From Halovenus carboxidivorans (lineage in GTDB: Archaea; Halobacteriota; Halobacteria; Halobacteriales; Haloarculaceae), in assembly GCF_009831575.1 (NCBI RefSeq), contig NZ_WUUT01000001.1, positions 124,001 to 188,000 of the forward strand: a stretch of DNA of 64,000 nt, in the 5' to 3' direction. The notes below the pieces were generated by a model. It saw only the letters and a list, made by a program, of their open reading frames with translations, ran no database searches and was not told the origin of the DNA. Every line of letters begins with the position of its first letter. Position 1 is the first letter of the stretch. Positions 52,694 through 61,906 of the stretch are shown here, piece after piece. Both the position numbers and the translations under genes were made by a program.

Positions 52694-53749
52694 ATGACAA
52701 CAGAGCCAGTCGAGCACCGGCGACTGATCATCGCCGGGACGGGAATCGCAGGGCTGTCGGCCGCAATCTACGCCGGGCGGGCCAACAACGACCCCCTCGT
52801 CTTCGAGGGCGACGAACCCGGCGGACAGCTGACGCTGACGACCGACGTCGCCAACTATCCGGGCTTTCCCGAGGGGATCGGCGGCACCGAACTCGTCCAG
52901 CAGATGAAAGAGCAGGCCACGCAGTTCGGGGCCGATATCACCCACGGCGTCGTCGAAGACGCCCAGAAACGCGAGGACGGCACGATTCGCGTCGAGCTGT
53001 CGAACGGTGACGTCTACACCGCCGACGCCTTCCTCGCCGCCTCCGGTGCCAGCGCCCGGACGCTCGGCGTCCCCGGCGAGGACGAACTCATGGGCTACGG
53101 CATCTCGACGTGTGCCACCTGTGACGGCGCCTTCTTCCGCGGCGAGGATATGCTCGTCGTCGGCGGCGGCGACGCCGCGATGGAGGAGGCCAGCTTTCTG
53201 ACGAAGTTCGCCGACACCGTCTATCTCGCCCACCGCCGGGAGAACTTCCGAGCGGAGCAGTACTGGGTCGACCGCGTCCAGGAACACGCCGACGACGGCG
53301 AGATCGAGATCATGCGCAACACCGAACTGCTGGAGGTCCACGGCTCCCAGGAGGACGGCGTCGACCACGTCACTCTCGCCCGTAACGAGGACGGCTATCC
53401 GAAGGACAACCTCGACGACGAGGACACCGAGCAGTTCGACCTCGACGTGGGCGCGGTGTTCATCGCCATCGGCCACACGCCGAACACCGAGTATCTCGAA
53501 GACACCGGCGTCGAACTCGACGAGACGGGCTACGTCGAGACCCAAGGCGGCGACGGCGGCGGCCAGACCAAGACCGATGTCGAGGGCATCTTCGCCGCCG
53601 GCGACGTGGTCGATCACCACTACCAGCAGGCGATCACCGCCGGCGGGATGGGGACCAAAGCCGCGCTGGACATCGACGACTATCTCGAAGATCTCCCCGA
53701 GGCAGAGACGGCGACGGCGGGCACGCAGGCGGCCGAAGGCGACGACTGA
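52694..53749 (+). CDS. trxB: Thioredoxin reductase
   Basis: Flavoprotein that reduces thioredoxin. 351 residues. FAD start IIAGTGIAGLSAAIYAGRAN, GGQLTLTTDVANYPGFPEGIGG, redox-active TCATCDG (C-A-T-C), VVGGGDAAMEEASFL for the pyridine nucleotide, and GIFAAGDVVDHHYQQAITAGGMG. An acidic C-terminal tail (ETATAGTQAAEGDD) is added. Haloarchaeal homologues can use NADPH or other donors; not decidable here. Confidence 0.93.
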   Translation: MTTEPVEHRRLIIAGTGIAGLSAAIYAGRANNDPLVFEGDEPGGQLTLTTDVANYPGFPEGIGGTELVQQMKEQATQFGADITHGVVEDAQKREDGTIRVELSNGDVYTADAFLAASGASARTLGVPGEDELMGYGISTCATCDGAFFRGEDMLVVGGGDAAMEEASFLTKFADTVYLAHRRENFRAEQYWVDRVQEHADDGEIEIMRNTELLEVHGSQEDGVDHVTLARNEDGYPKDNLDDEDTEQFDLDVGAVFIAIGHTPNTEYLEDTGVELDETGYVETQGGDGGGQTKTDVEGIFAAGDVVDHHYQQAITAGGMGTKAALDIDDYLEDLPEAETATAGTQAAEGDD

Positions 53750-53753
53750 CGGC

Positions 53754-54761
53754 TCAGTTCTGATCCGCTGGCTGTCCGACGCCAGGCAGCGCAACCGTCC
53801 GTTCGAGCAGCCCCATCGCCAGCGCAATCGTCAACACGAGCAGCAGATAGAACACGCCGACGATGATGTAGATCTCCTGATACCGGAAGGTATCGGAGGC
53901 GATGTTCCGGGCCTGACGGAACAGCTCCGGCACGGTGATGAACGCGGCCAGCGAGGAGTATTTGACCAGGTAGATGAACTCGTTGGTCCAACCGGGAATC
54001 GCGTACCGGAGCCCCTGCGGGAGGATGACGTGTCGGATCGCCTGGCCCTTGCTCAGTCCGACTGCCCGTGCGGCCGCGAGTTGCCCCTCGTCGACAGATT
54101 CCAGTGCCGTCCTGATGTACTCCGACTGGTAGGCCGAGGAGTTGATCGTGAAGGCGACGACGGCGACCATCACGGCCGCCCGAGGGATCCCGTTTCGGCC
54201 GACGAACCCGGCGGCGTCGAAATAGCCCGCCAGCGGCAGCGCGAAGTACCAGAAAAACAGCTGTGCGAGCAGCGGCGTCCCCCGGATTAGCTCCGTGTAG
54301 ACCAGCGCGGCCGTGCTGGCGATTCGCCCTCCGTAGACCCGCGCGACCGACAGCGGGACGGCGATGACGAGGCCGAACAGCATCCCGAGCACCGTCATGT
54401 AGACCGTAATGAACGCACCGGCGGCGAGTTCCGGGCCGGCGGTCGTCGCGAAGGCCGCGAGTTCGAAGACGCCGGCGATCCGGTCGAAGACGAATCCCGG
54501 CGGTACGCTCCCGATACTGTCGGCCGCCGACTGGAACGGCTCGGCGGGGAGCCACGGCTCACGTCGGCGGACGCCGTACTCCGAGCGGATCAGATCCGGG
54601 AGGCCGAGCGCGGTACAGATCCGGTCGAGCAGCGTGTTGTGATACGCCCACCGGGCCAACAGCCACAGCCAGAACAGCCCGCCGACCAGCGCGACGACGA
54701 GCCGTCCGCTGCCGGAGACGCGACCGACCGCCGTCCCGCGTGTCTCGACAGTGTCCGCCAT
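53754..54761 (-). CDS. Amino-acid ABC transporter permease
   Basis: 335 residues. An extended N-terminal region with one helix, then the HisM/GlnP core with five helices. The EAA loop reads DEGQLAAARAVGLSKGQAIRHVILPQ. Last gene of a minus-strand operon: binding protein, permease, ATPase, permease. The ATG overlaps the ATPase stop as TGATG. The extra 110 residues with a hydrophilic loop before the core are longer than usual. Confidence 0.9.
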   Translation of the reverse strand: MADTVETRGTAVGRVSGSGRLVVALVGGLFWLWLLARWAYHNTLLDRICTALGLPDLIRSEYGVRRREPWLPAEPFQSAADSIGSVPPGFVFDRIAGVFELAAFATTAGPELAAGAFITVYMTVLGMLFGLVIAVPLSVARVYGGRIASTAALVYTELIRGTPLLAQLFFWYFALPLAGYFDAAGFVGRNGIPRAAVMVAVVAFTINSSAYQSEYIRTALESVDEGQLAAARAVGLSKGQAIRHVILPQGLRYAIPGWTNEFIYLVKYSSLAAFITVPELFRQARNIASDTFRYQEIYIIVGVFYLLLVLTIALAMGLLERTVALPGVGQPADQN

Positions 54762-55492
54762 CAGTAGATATCCGCGAGTTCGCCGAGGAACTGTTCTGTT
54801 CGGTCCTCGCGCGGGTCCTCGAAGAGCTGTTCGGGAGGGCCGCGCTCGACGATTCGACCGTCGTCTAGGAACATGAGCCGGGTCGCGACCGACCGGGCGA
54901 AATCCATCTCGTGGGTCACGACGAGCATCGTCATCCCCTCCTCGGCGAGGTCGCGCATCACCGTCAGTACCTCCCCGATCAGCTCGGGATCGAGCGCCGA
55001 GGTCGGCTCGTCGAAGAGGATGAGTTCGGGCTCCATCGCCAGCGCGCGAGCGATCCCGACCCGCTGTTTCTGACCGCCGGAGAGCTCTGCGGGATACGAC
55101 TCCGCCTGATCCTCGAGGCCGACCTGTCTGAGATACTCCATCGCCTTCGCCTGTGCCTCCGCTGCGGGCATACCGAGCACCTCGCGCAGGCCCAGTGTGA
55201 TGTTCTTCTGGGCGGTCAGATGCGCGAAGAGGTTCGAGCCCTGGAAGACCATCCCGACGCGCCGGCGGAGTTCGTTCTCGTCGAGGTCGTGGATCTCGTC
55301 GTCGTTGAGGTAGATCTCGCCGCTATCGATCTCGGTGAGCCGGTTCATACACCGCAACAGCGTCGACTTACCGGAGCCACTCGGGCCGACGATCACCTCG
55401 ACGTCCTGCTGGTCGAGCCCGAAACTCACGTCTTCGAGTACCTCTTCCTCGTCGTAGGACTTGTATATCGAATCGACATCTAACAGTGTCAT
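54761..55492 (-). CDS. Amino-acid ABC transporter ATP-binding protein
   Basis: 243 residues. Walker [16 protein letters not shown], signature [16 protein letters not shown], Walker [14 protein letters not shown] and the switch VVTHEMDFA. GlnQ/HisP-like. Overlaps both neighbours: ATGA with the preceding permease and TGATG with the following one. Confidence 0.95.
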   Translation of the reverse strand: MTLLDVDSIYKSYDEEEVLEDVSFGLDQQDVEVIVGPSGSGKSTLLRCMNRLTEIDSGEIYLNDDEIHDLDENELRRRVGMVFQGSNLFAHLTAQKNITLGLREVLGMPAAEAQAKAMEYLRQVGLEDQAESYPAELSGGQKQRVGIARALAMEPELILFDEPTSALDPELIGEVLTVMRDLAEEGMTMLVVTHEMDFARSVATRLMFLDDGRIVERGPPEQLFEDPREDRTEQFLGELADIY

Positions 55493-56205
55493 CCTGATCC
55501 CTCCGGAACGGCGTATCGCTGTTCGAGACGGTCGAGCGCGCGGTTCGTCGCGAACGTGAGCACGAAGTAGATCACCGAAATCGTCACGATCACCTCGACG
55601 ACCGCCGTGTCGTGTCCGGGCTGGAGATAGAGCTGTTCCGCCCGGGTGAGCAACTCCGCCAGCCCGATGGCGAAAGCGATGCTCGTGTCCTTCAGCACGA
55701 TGGTGAACTCGTTTTGAAAGCCGGGCACCGAGCGGCGGATCGCCTGCGGGAAGATCACGTGTCGGATCGCCTGGAACTTCGAGAGCCCGACCGACCGCGC
55801 GGCCTCCATCTGCCCCTCGTCGATTGACTGGATGGCCCCGCGGAACACCTGTGCCTGGTAGGCCGCCGACCGCAGGCCGAGGGCAATCGTCGCGACGATG
55901 AAGGCGTCGACCTTCGCGTCGATGATGATGAACGTCCCGAGTTGCGGGATCGGCAACGCGAAAAAGAACAGGACGATCAACACGACGATCGGCGTCCCGC
56001 GGAGGATCACGCCTGCAGCGCTGACGGGCTTGCGGAGCCACCCGGGGGCGTACACCTCGATCGCTCCGGCCGGGAAGCCGGCCACGAACCCGACGACGAG
56101 ACTGGTGATCGTCAACAGGATCGTCACGGCGGTACCGAGGGCGAACTGTTCCCAGTTCGCGAGGATGAACGCCCAGTCGTTGCTCTGCAAGACGATCGCT
56201 TCCAT
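55489..56205 (-). CDS. Amino-acid ABC transporter permease
   Basis: 238 residues, five hydrophobic helices. EAA loop [48 protein letters not shown] is typical of HisMQ permeases. It pairs with the 335-residue permease to form a heterodimeric channel. Confidence 0.94.
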   Translation of the reverse strand: MEAIVLQSNDWAFILANWEQFALGTAVTILLTITSLVVGFVAGFPAGAIEVYAPGWLRKPVSAAGVILRGTPIVVLIVLFFFALPIPQLGTFIIIDAKVDAFIVATIALGLRSAAYQAQVFRGAIQSIDEGQMEAARSVGLSKFQAIRHVIFPQAIRRSVPGFQNEFTIVLKDTSIAFAIGLAELLTRAEQLYLQPGHDTAVVEVIVTISVIYFVLTFATNRALDRLEQRYAVPEGSG

Positions 56206-56211
56206 CGCTGC

Positions 56212-56997
56212 TTAGCCGAAGTACTCGCTGACGAGTTCGTCGTAGGTGCCGCTCTCTTGGACCGCACTCAGCCCCTCGTTGATGTCTTCGATCCGGTCGT
56301 CGTCCTGGCGCATCCCGAAGCCGAAGTTCTCGTTGGTCTGGATGGTGAAGGCGATCTCGACGTCCCGGGACGCCGCGAAGTTCTCCGCGACGGGGACATC
56401 CGCCACAACCGCGTCGACGTCGCCGCTTTCCAGCGCGTCGACCGCGAGCGGGTAGTTCTCGAACTGCCGGAAATTCTCCCCGCTGAGCGTCCCCTCTTCG
56501 ATCATCCGTTCGACCTCTCCTTCCCCGGTCGTCCCGGACTGCGCGCCGACGCGGTTGCCCGAGAGGTCGTCCTCCGACTCGGGCTGGAAACTGCCGCCCT
56601 CGCGGACGAGCACCGACTGGTTGGATTCGAAGTAGGGGTCCGAGAAGGCAATCTGCTGGGATCGCTCGTCGGTGATCGTCATCCCCGCCGCGATGATATC
56701 GATATCGCCCTCCGTCAGCGACGGAATGAGCGTCTCGAAGTCGAGTTCACTCCACTCGGCGAGTTCGTAGCCGGCCTCCTCCGCGACCGCCGCGAGTAGA
56801 TCGATATCGAAGCCGGTCAGTTCGCCGCCTTCCTTGAACTCGAACGGCGCGAACCCGGGTGCGGTGCCGGGAACCAGCGTCTCTGCATCCGACCCGCTGC
56901 TGCCCTCCTGCGTACAGCCGGCGAGCAGCGCGGTCGCCCCTGCTGCCCCAATCGTCGTGAGGTATGCTCGTCTGTCCATATCGTACTGGCGTGCCAT
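56212..56997 (-). CDS. Amino-acid ABC transporter substrate-binding lipoprotein
   Basis: 261 residues. Tat signal [20 protein letters not shown] and lipobox AGCTQEG; it is anchored outside the membrane. The SBP family 3 fold begins [20 protein letters not shown] and includes [24 protein letters not shown] and [10 protein letters not shown]. Ligand likely a polar amino acid. An in-frame ATG at 56979 would also give a complete signal peptide. First gene of the transporter operon. Confidence 0.92.
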   Translation of the reverse strand: MARQYDMDRRAYLTTIGAAGATALLAGCTQEGSSGSDAETLVPGTAPGFAPFEFKEGGELTGFDIDLLAAVAEEAGYELAEWSELDFETLIPSLTEGDIDIIAAGMTITDERSQQIAFSDPYFESNQSVLVREGGSFQPESEDDLSGNRVGAQSGTTGEGEVERMIEEGTLSGENFRQFENYPLAVDALESGDVDAVVADVPVAENFAASRDVEIAFTIQTNENFGFGMRQDDDRIEDINEGLSAVQESGTYDELVSEYFG

Positions 56998-57190
56998 ACC
57001 GGGTGGTCGTCTGTGCCGCTGTTCAATGTTACGACCCCGGATCGAACGAACCCACAGAAAATTCCCGACTCACTGTCGAACTGTTCTCCCCTGACTAACA
57101 GATCGACCGATACTCCAGCTCCGCATCGCGGGGCTGGCTGTCGATCGTCGCCGCCCGACGGACCCGGAATCCGGGAATCGACCCGGAGAT

Positions 57191-57196
57191 GTTTAT
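57191..57196 (+). promoter_or_regulatory. TATA-like box of the small acidic protein gene
   Basis: GTTTAT centred about 26 bases before the ATG at 57220. The remaining 57000-57190 shows no gene. Confidence 0.45.
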
Positions 57197-57219
57197 GTCC
57201 GCCACCCCCTATCCGAGAT

Positions 57220-57504
57220 ATGGCAACTGAAACAGTTACGGTCACTATCGAAACGGAAGACGCACAGGACGAACTCGAAGTACCGGTCGACGCGATCGAT
57301 CTCCTCAACGAGAGCGACGAGGGCGTTCCGACGGTGCTCGGTGACCTGGCGCTTCTGGGCGTCGCACAACAGGTCCACGGCATCATCCACCACACCCAGG
57401 AGGAGGTCGGCGAGGACGTCGAAGCCGCCGAGGAGAAGACGATGGAACTGTTCGAGGAGCGGTTCGGCCAGTCCTTCGCCGACATGGTCGGCCACGACCA
57501 CTGA
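57220..57504 (+). CDS. Small conserved haloarchaeal acidic protein
   Basis: 94 residues. A short beta start (VTVTIETEDAQDELEVPVDAIDLL), then a helical block (TVLGDLALLGVAQQVHGIIHHTQEEVGEDVEAAEEKTMELFEERFG) ending DMVGHDH. Several histidines could bind metal. No function known; the pattern recalls a haloarchaeal family I cannot name with certainty. Confidence 0.78.
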   Translation: MATETVTVTIETEDAQDELEVPVDAIDLLNESDEGVPTVLGDLALLGVAQQVHGIIHHTQEEVGEDVEAAEEKTMELFEERFGQSFADMVGHDH

Positions 57505-57520
57505 GCGGCCGACAGCCCGA

Positions 57521-58183
57521 TTACTCCGTCGTGTAGGTGAGCACTACGCCCTCCCCGATCCGTTCGACGTTCTCCAGCGTCAGCGCCGGGAACTCGTCGG
57601 TGAACCCGTCGCCGTCGGCCAGCGTCGGGGCCTCTCTCCCGCCGATGACCATCGGGCCGACGAACACCGAGAGTCGGTCCACGAGGTCGGCCTCGAACAG
57701 CGAGTAGATGATCTCGCCGCCGCCCTCGACCATGAGCTGATCGACCCCGTGGTCGGCCAACTCCTCGAAGGCCGCGGCCAGGTCGACGCGGGACTCGCCG
57801 GCCCGGATGACGGTCGCGCCCGACTCCTCCATCTGCGCGACGAAATCCGTCGGCGCGGCCTCGCTGACCAGCAGATAGCTCTCGGCGCGGTCGTCGAGCA
57901 CCGCCGCGTCCGGCGGGGTTCGGATCCGGGAGTCCGCGACGACCCGGGCGGGGTGGCCGGGTTCGCCTCGCTCGGTCCGCTCGTCGATCAGATCCTCGTC
58001 GTCGAGCGTGAGCGAGGGGTCGTCGGCCAGCACCGTGCCGACGCCGACCATCACCGCATCGCTGTCGGCCCGCAGTCGGTCGACCCGCTCGAAGTCCGCC
58101 CGATTGCTGATGTCGACCTGCTCGCGCTCGCGCGAGGAGAGCTTCCCGTCCACGCTGGTCGCCGCGTTCACGACTACTCGCAT
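57521..58183 (-). CDS. 2,5-diamino-6-ribosylamino-pyrimidinone 5'-phosphate reductase
   Basis: RibD_C-fold reductase (ArfC/RIB7 type) of riboflavin and F420-precursor synthesis in archaea. 220 residues. VVNAATSVDGKLSSRER start, DSDAVMVGVGTVLADDPSLT, VVADSRIRTPP, QLMVEGGGEIIYSLFEADLVD and FVGPMVIGGREAPTL are characteristic. Converges with the small acidic gene. Confidence 0.92.
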   Translation of the reverse strand: MRVVVNAATSVDGKLSSREREQVDISNRADFERVDRLRADSDAVMVGVGTVLADDPSLTLDDEDLIDERTERGEPGHPARVVADSRIRTPPDAAVLDDRAESYLLVSEAAPTDFVAQMEESGATVIRAGESRVDLAAAFEELADHGVDQLMVEGGGEIIYSLFEADLVDRLSVFVGPMVIGGREAPTLADGDGFTDEFPALTLENVERIGEGVVLTYTTE

Positions 58184-58233
58184 ATCCGCTCAGGCGACCT
58201 GCTCCAAGTTACCGGTTTCGGTCCCGCGGGCGC

Positions 58234-58683
58234 TCATCCCGCCGTCTCGTTGCCGGTCCCCTCGTCCGAGTCGGGCGGCTCGCCTTCCCGCACGACGAGT
58301 TCGTAGCCGCCGATTTCGCTCTCGGCCTCGTCGACGTTGAACCGGATCTCCGCGATCTCGTCGGGCGCGATCGGACCGTGCTGTCTGGTGTACTCCGACC
58401 CCAGGTCGTTTCCCTCCCGGTCGCGCATCTGTAGCGAGATGTCGGCGTACTCCGGCTCCGTCCCGATGTTTTTGAGTCTGAGGATGATTGAGACCTGTCC
58501 GTTTTCGACGATACGGTTGTCCGCCTGCCGCGTGAGGTTGTCCGCCCGTATCCGCACCTCCCGGTGATCGCCGCTGGCGGACGGTCCGTCGTCGGGAGTC
58601 TCCTCGTCGTCGGATCCGAGACAGCCCGCGACGCCTCCCGCGAACGCACAGCACAGCCCCGAGACGAACGTCCGTCGGTCCAT
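58234..58683 (-). CDS. Small twin-arginine lipoprotein
   Basis: 149 residues from the ATG at 58683. MDRRTFVSGLCCAFAGGVAGC gives the Tat motif and lipobox; an acidic linker and a beta-sandwich-like domain (IILRLKNIGTEPEYADISLQMRD ... RFNVDEAESEIGGYELVVREG) follow, similar to FxLYD or CARDB-type modules. Function unknown. Confidence 0.78.
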   Translation of the reverse strand: MDRRTFVSGLCCAFAGGVAGCLGSDDEETPDDGPSASGDHREVRIRADNLTRQADNRIVENGQVSIILRLKNIGTEPEYADISLQMRDREGNDLGSEYTRQHGPIAPDEIAEIRFNVDEAESEIGGYELVVREGEPPDSDEGTGNETAG

Positions 58684-58796
58684 GCATGCATGTCGCACCG
58701 AGACCGGGATAAACGTACCCATCCCGGTGATCGGTAACGGGTCCGGCGGCTCCGGACAACGGTGCTCATTTCAGCCTCGCGGCCCCATCGACTGAC

Positions 58797-59714
58797 GTGA
58801 CTCGGGACCACGACGCGCCTGCTACCCGCCCCTCGTTCCGGTCAGACGGGCTCTCGGTCGGCGTCGGCTTTCCGCTAACCGGAGTGAACGACTCCCGACC
58901 CTCGATCTCCCGGGAACTCGCGCTCGCGGAACACGCCGAGGAGGTCGGTTTCGACGCGCTGTGGGCGCGGGACGTGCCGCTGTACTGGCCGAAGTTCGGC
59001 GACGCGGGCCAGACCTTCGACACCTGGCCCTGGCTCGCGACCGTCGCCGCCCGGACCGACGAGATCGCTCTCGGGACGGCGAGTGTCGTCCTCCCGATCC
59101 GACACCCCATTCACGTCGCAAAGAGCGCCGCGACCGTCGACCGACTCTCCGACGGCAGACTCGTGTTGGGGGTCGCGACCGGGGACCGCGACCCGGAGTA
59201 CGACGCCTTCGATGTCGATCCCGAGAGCCGTGGCGAACTGTTCCGCGAGAGCGTCCGGTGGCTCCGAACCCTGTGGTCGGAGCCGTTTCCCGAACTGGAC
59301 GGCCCCTGGGGCCGTCTCGACGGGCGCTTGGATCTCCGCCCGAAACCGGCCGGAGAGATTCCGCTGTTTCCGACCGGCCACGCCAGACAGGAGCTGTCGT
59401 GGATCGGCGCACACGGCGACGGCTGGCTGTTCTATCACCTCCCGGAGGAGACGCTGGACTCGTTTCTCTCCGACTGGCGCGATGTCGGCGGCGACAAGCC
59501 GTATCTCATGGCACTGCAGGCCGAACTCGCGGCGGATCCGACCGCGGACCCGGAACCGATCCACCAGGGCTACCGCGCCGGGATCGAGTGGTTCCGCGAG
59601 TATTTCGGCCGACTGGAGGCCGCGGGCGTCGATCACGTGATCGTCGGTATCAGCGGCCGAGAACCCGAGGCGGGGCTGACGGCCTTCGCTGATGGCGTTC
59701 TGGCCTACCGCTGA
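58797..59714 (+). CDS. Luciferase-like monooxygenase (probably F420- or flavin-dependent)
   Basis: 305 residues, GTG start. LLM (beta/alpha)8 fold: LAEHAEEVGFDALWARDVPLYW, EIALGTASVVLPIRHPIHVAKSAATVDRLSDGRLVLGVATGDRDPEYDAF and LFPTGHARQELSWIGAHGDGWL. The class uses reduced flavin or F420 to oxidise organic compounds; no specific substrate can be assigned. Confidence 0.88.
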   Translation: MTRDHDAPATRPSFRSDGLSVGVGFPLTGVNDSRPSISRELALAEHAEEVGFDALWARDVPLYWPKFGDAGQTFDTWPWLATVAARTDEIALGTASVVLPIRHPIHVAKSAATVDRLSDGRLVLGVATGDRDPEYDAFDVDPESRGELFRESVRWLRTLWSEPFPELDGPWGRLDGRLDLRPKPAGEIPLFPTGHARQELSWIGAHGDGWLFYHLPEETLDSFLSDWRDVGGDKPYLMALQAELAADPTADPEPIHQGYRAGIEWFREYFGRLEAAGVDHVIVGISGREPEAGLTAFADGVLAYR

Positions 59715-59850
59715 GCCGAATCACTGCGTTTCTGAGTCAGAAACAGGCGGAGCTACTTATTCATGCGCTCGCGAAAGGAAGGCCGGGGGAAGTCGGTTCC
59801 CCGTCCTCTGACATCGGCCCTCCGACGGCCGACGCCCTGCGGTCGGTTTT

Positions 59851-60120
59851 CTACGCGCTCACAGAGTCCGCTCCGGGCTCGTTCTGGACCTCGCTGGCGA
59901 GCTTGAACATCCCGTAGCTACCCCAGAACGCGAACAACAGACCGATCGTGATCCCGACTCCGTAGCCGATTCCCGTCGTCGGGAACCCGCCCGGTGCGAA
60001 GATCTGATCGGACAGGATGATCGCGAAGGCTCCGGTGATGTACGCGAACGGCAGCGAGACGATCACCAGTGCCGGGAACGACAGTGCCGCGCTGACCTTC
60101 GGATCGAGTTTGTCGAACAT
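59851..60120 (-). CDS. Small two-helix membrane protein
   Basis: 89 residues from the ATG at 60120. Two hydrophobic helices (about 11-37 and 51-73). The loop FAPGGFPTTGIGYG is Gly-rich. The stretch upstream in the same frame is Arg-rich and runs into the next gene in another frame, so the later ATG is preferred. Function unknown. Confidence 0.68.
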   Translation of the reverse strand: MFDKLDPKVSAALSFPALVIVSLPFAYITGAFAIILSDQIFAPGGFPTTGIGYGVGITIGLLFAFWGSYGMFKLASEVQNEPGADSVSA

Positions 60121-60206
60121 TCTCTCTATCGGATCTAAGACGAACCCTAATATAGAACTGTCGACTCGGCCCAGTAGTTCGGGCCGTCGACTCGGTGCCC
60201 CCGCGA

Positions 60207-60860
60207 TCAGGCTTCGGTCTCGACGGGCGCACCGGGGGCGTTCGACCTGACCGAGTTCAGCCCCTGTTTGCACTTCTGTTTCGAGGAGTAGCCGCGACCG
60301 CAGTCCGCGATGATGTTGCCGTTGTCGTGGACGAGTCGCCAGCGCCACTTCTCCTGTTTGTCCTCGTAGAGTTCGAAGGTCGCCTTGCTGGTCCCCTCCT
60401 GTGGCTCCTCCTGCTCGTCCTTCGAGAGGTCGTCGATGGGGGCGCCGGCGACGTTTTTCTTGACGCTCTCCAGTCCCTGTTCGGCTTTCTGCTTCGAGGA
60501 ATACCCCTCCGAGCCGTCGGCGATGATGTTGCCGTTGTCGTGGCGGAGCCGCCAGCGGTGCTCGCCGCCGTCGTCCTCGTACAGCACGAACGTCGCCTTG
60601 CTCGCCTGCGTCTCCGTTTCGATCTCTCCGCCCTCCTCCTCGGGCCACTCGACCTCGATTTCGAGGCTTACGTCGCCGCCTTCGCGCTCGACTTCGACTT
60701 CCAGTTCGGCCTCCTCCGCCGGCTCGACGGTGACGGTCTGTTCCTCGTCGACGGGAACTGGCTCGCCTCGCCGGAGTCGGTTCGAGATCCGCCGCAGGAA
60801 CGACGAGATGCCGCGTCGGCTTCGCTTCTCCTCGGTCTCGTGGACTGTCTCCTCTGTCAT
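60207..60860 (-). CDS. Amphi-Trp plus tandem DUF1508 protein
   Basis: 217 residues. A charged start (MTEETVHETEEKRSRR), a segment LEVEVEREGGDVSLEIEVEW that looks like the amphi-Trp module, then two DUF1508 (YegP/HVO_2922) copies at residues 88-141 and 159-212. The copies share KATFVLYED / KATFELYED, HRWRLRHDNGNIIAD / WRWRLVHDNGNIIAD, GYSSKQKAEQGLESVK / GYSSKQKCKQGLNSVR. DUF1508 is a small beta fold without known activity. Confidence 0.88.
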   Translation of the reverse strand: MTEETVHETEEKRSRRGISSFLRRISNRLRRGEPVPVDEEQTVTVEPAEEAELEVEVEREGGDVSLEIEVEWPEEEGGEIETETQASKATFVLYEDDGGEHRWRLRHDNGNIIADGSEGYSSKQKAEQGLESVKKNVAGAPIDDLSKDEQEEPQEGTSKATFELYEDKQEKWRWRLVHDNGNIIADCGRGYSSKQKCKQGLNSVRSNAPGAPVETEA

Positions 60861-60913
60861 ACGACTAACAGACGACCGCCTCCCATATAATGGTACTCCC
60901 GACGTACCCCGAA

Positions 60914-61789
60914 TTAGCCGACCGCTACCCGCTCGACCGCCAGACGCTCTGTCGCGGTGATCGTAACCGTTCCCTGCTCGGTCGCGACGGCGATTTCCAG
61001 CCGTACCGGATCGCGGCTGACCGACACCTCTTCGTCCGGCCGCTCCCAGCCGTGGCCGGTCGGGTCGATACCGATCTCTCGCAGCGCCGACCCGACGCGG
61101 TCGTCGGTCAACAGCGTCGATAGCGGCTCGACCCCGACGACGAACGTACAGCTCTCACAGCCGAGTTCGATCCAGTGGTCGTCCCCGTCGACTGACTCGA
61201 TCCTGGGATCGACCGCGATCTGTCCGGCACAGGCCGGACACTGCCCCGTCCGGGCGAGACCGATCTCGTGTCGGACGCGGTCCTGTACCGCTTCGAGCAG
61301 GCTCTCCTCGTGCTGCTCGAACCCGTTCTGTGGAAACGGGTACGTGAACCCGTCCCAGGAGTCACACGCCTGGCAAGCGACGGCCACGAACCCCCGCTCG
61401 TACTCCAGTACCGGCTGTCCGCCACAGTCCGGACAGGCGGCCTCGGTCACCGGCTGCTCGAACTCGACGGTCTCGGTCGGACGGGTCGCGAGTACGGTCC
61501 GATACAGCGCCGTCGCGCTCGCCGTCGGCACGTACCCGTCGTCGACTTTCTCGACGTAGACGCCCTGGAGTTTGCTCAGGTGGTAGTTGAACTTGCCACT
61601 GTCTTCCAGTCCGACGGCCGCCATCAACTCCGCGTAGGACTTCGGCTCGGTGTAGACCGCCATCCAGTCCTCGAGCAGCGCGAAGAGAATATCCAGTCGG
61701 ATCTCGTGTCCGAGCAGGGCGAACGCGTCCCGCGCGTCGACAGTCGAGCCGCTGTTGGCGTCCGGCGGGTGATCCTCTCCCCGATCCAT
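60914..61789 (-). CDS. Winged-helix regulator with two zinc ribbons
   Basis: 291 residues. N-terminal ArsR-like wHTH (ALLGHEIRLDILFALLEDW ... KSYAELMAAVGLEDSGKFNYHLSKLQGVYVEK), then cysteine pairs ACPDCGGQ and ACQACDSW, and a second set CPACAGQ and CESCTF: two zinc ribbons typical of haloarchaeal regulators of unknown ligand. Start at 61789 (MDRGEDHPPD). Confidence 0.85.
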   Translation of the reverse strand: MDRGEDHPPDANSGSTVDARDAFALLGHEIRLDILFALLEDWMAVYTEPKSYAELMAAVGLEDSGKFNYHLSKLQGVYVEKVDDGYVPTASATALYRTVLATRPTETVEFEQPVTEAACPDCGGQPVLEYERGFVAVACQACDSWDGFTYPFPQNGFEQHEESLLEAVQDRVRHEIGLARTGQCPACAGQIAVDPRIESVDGDDHWIELGCESCTFVVGVEPLSTLLTDDRVGSALREIGIDPTGHGWERPDEEVSVSRDPVRLEIAVATEQGTVTITATERLAVERVAVG

Positions 61790-61906
61790 ACGTCCTGTTA
61801 TTCGACCGGGACAAAGATCGTTCCGCTCCCCGTGACAGGTGTTCACACCCTGTGTGAAATCGAGTTCGCAAAATGACTAATTACCAACAGCCCGTCCAAT
61901 CAGTCG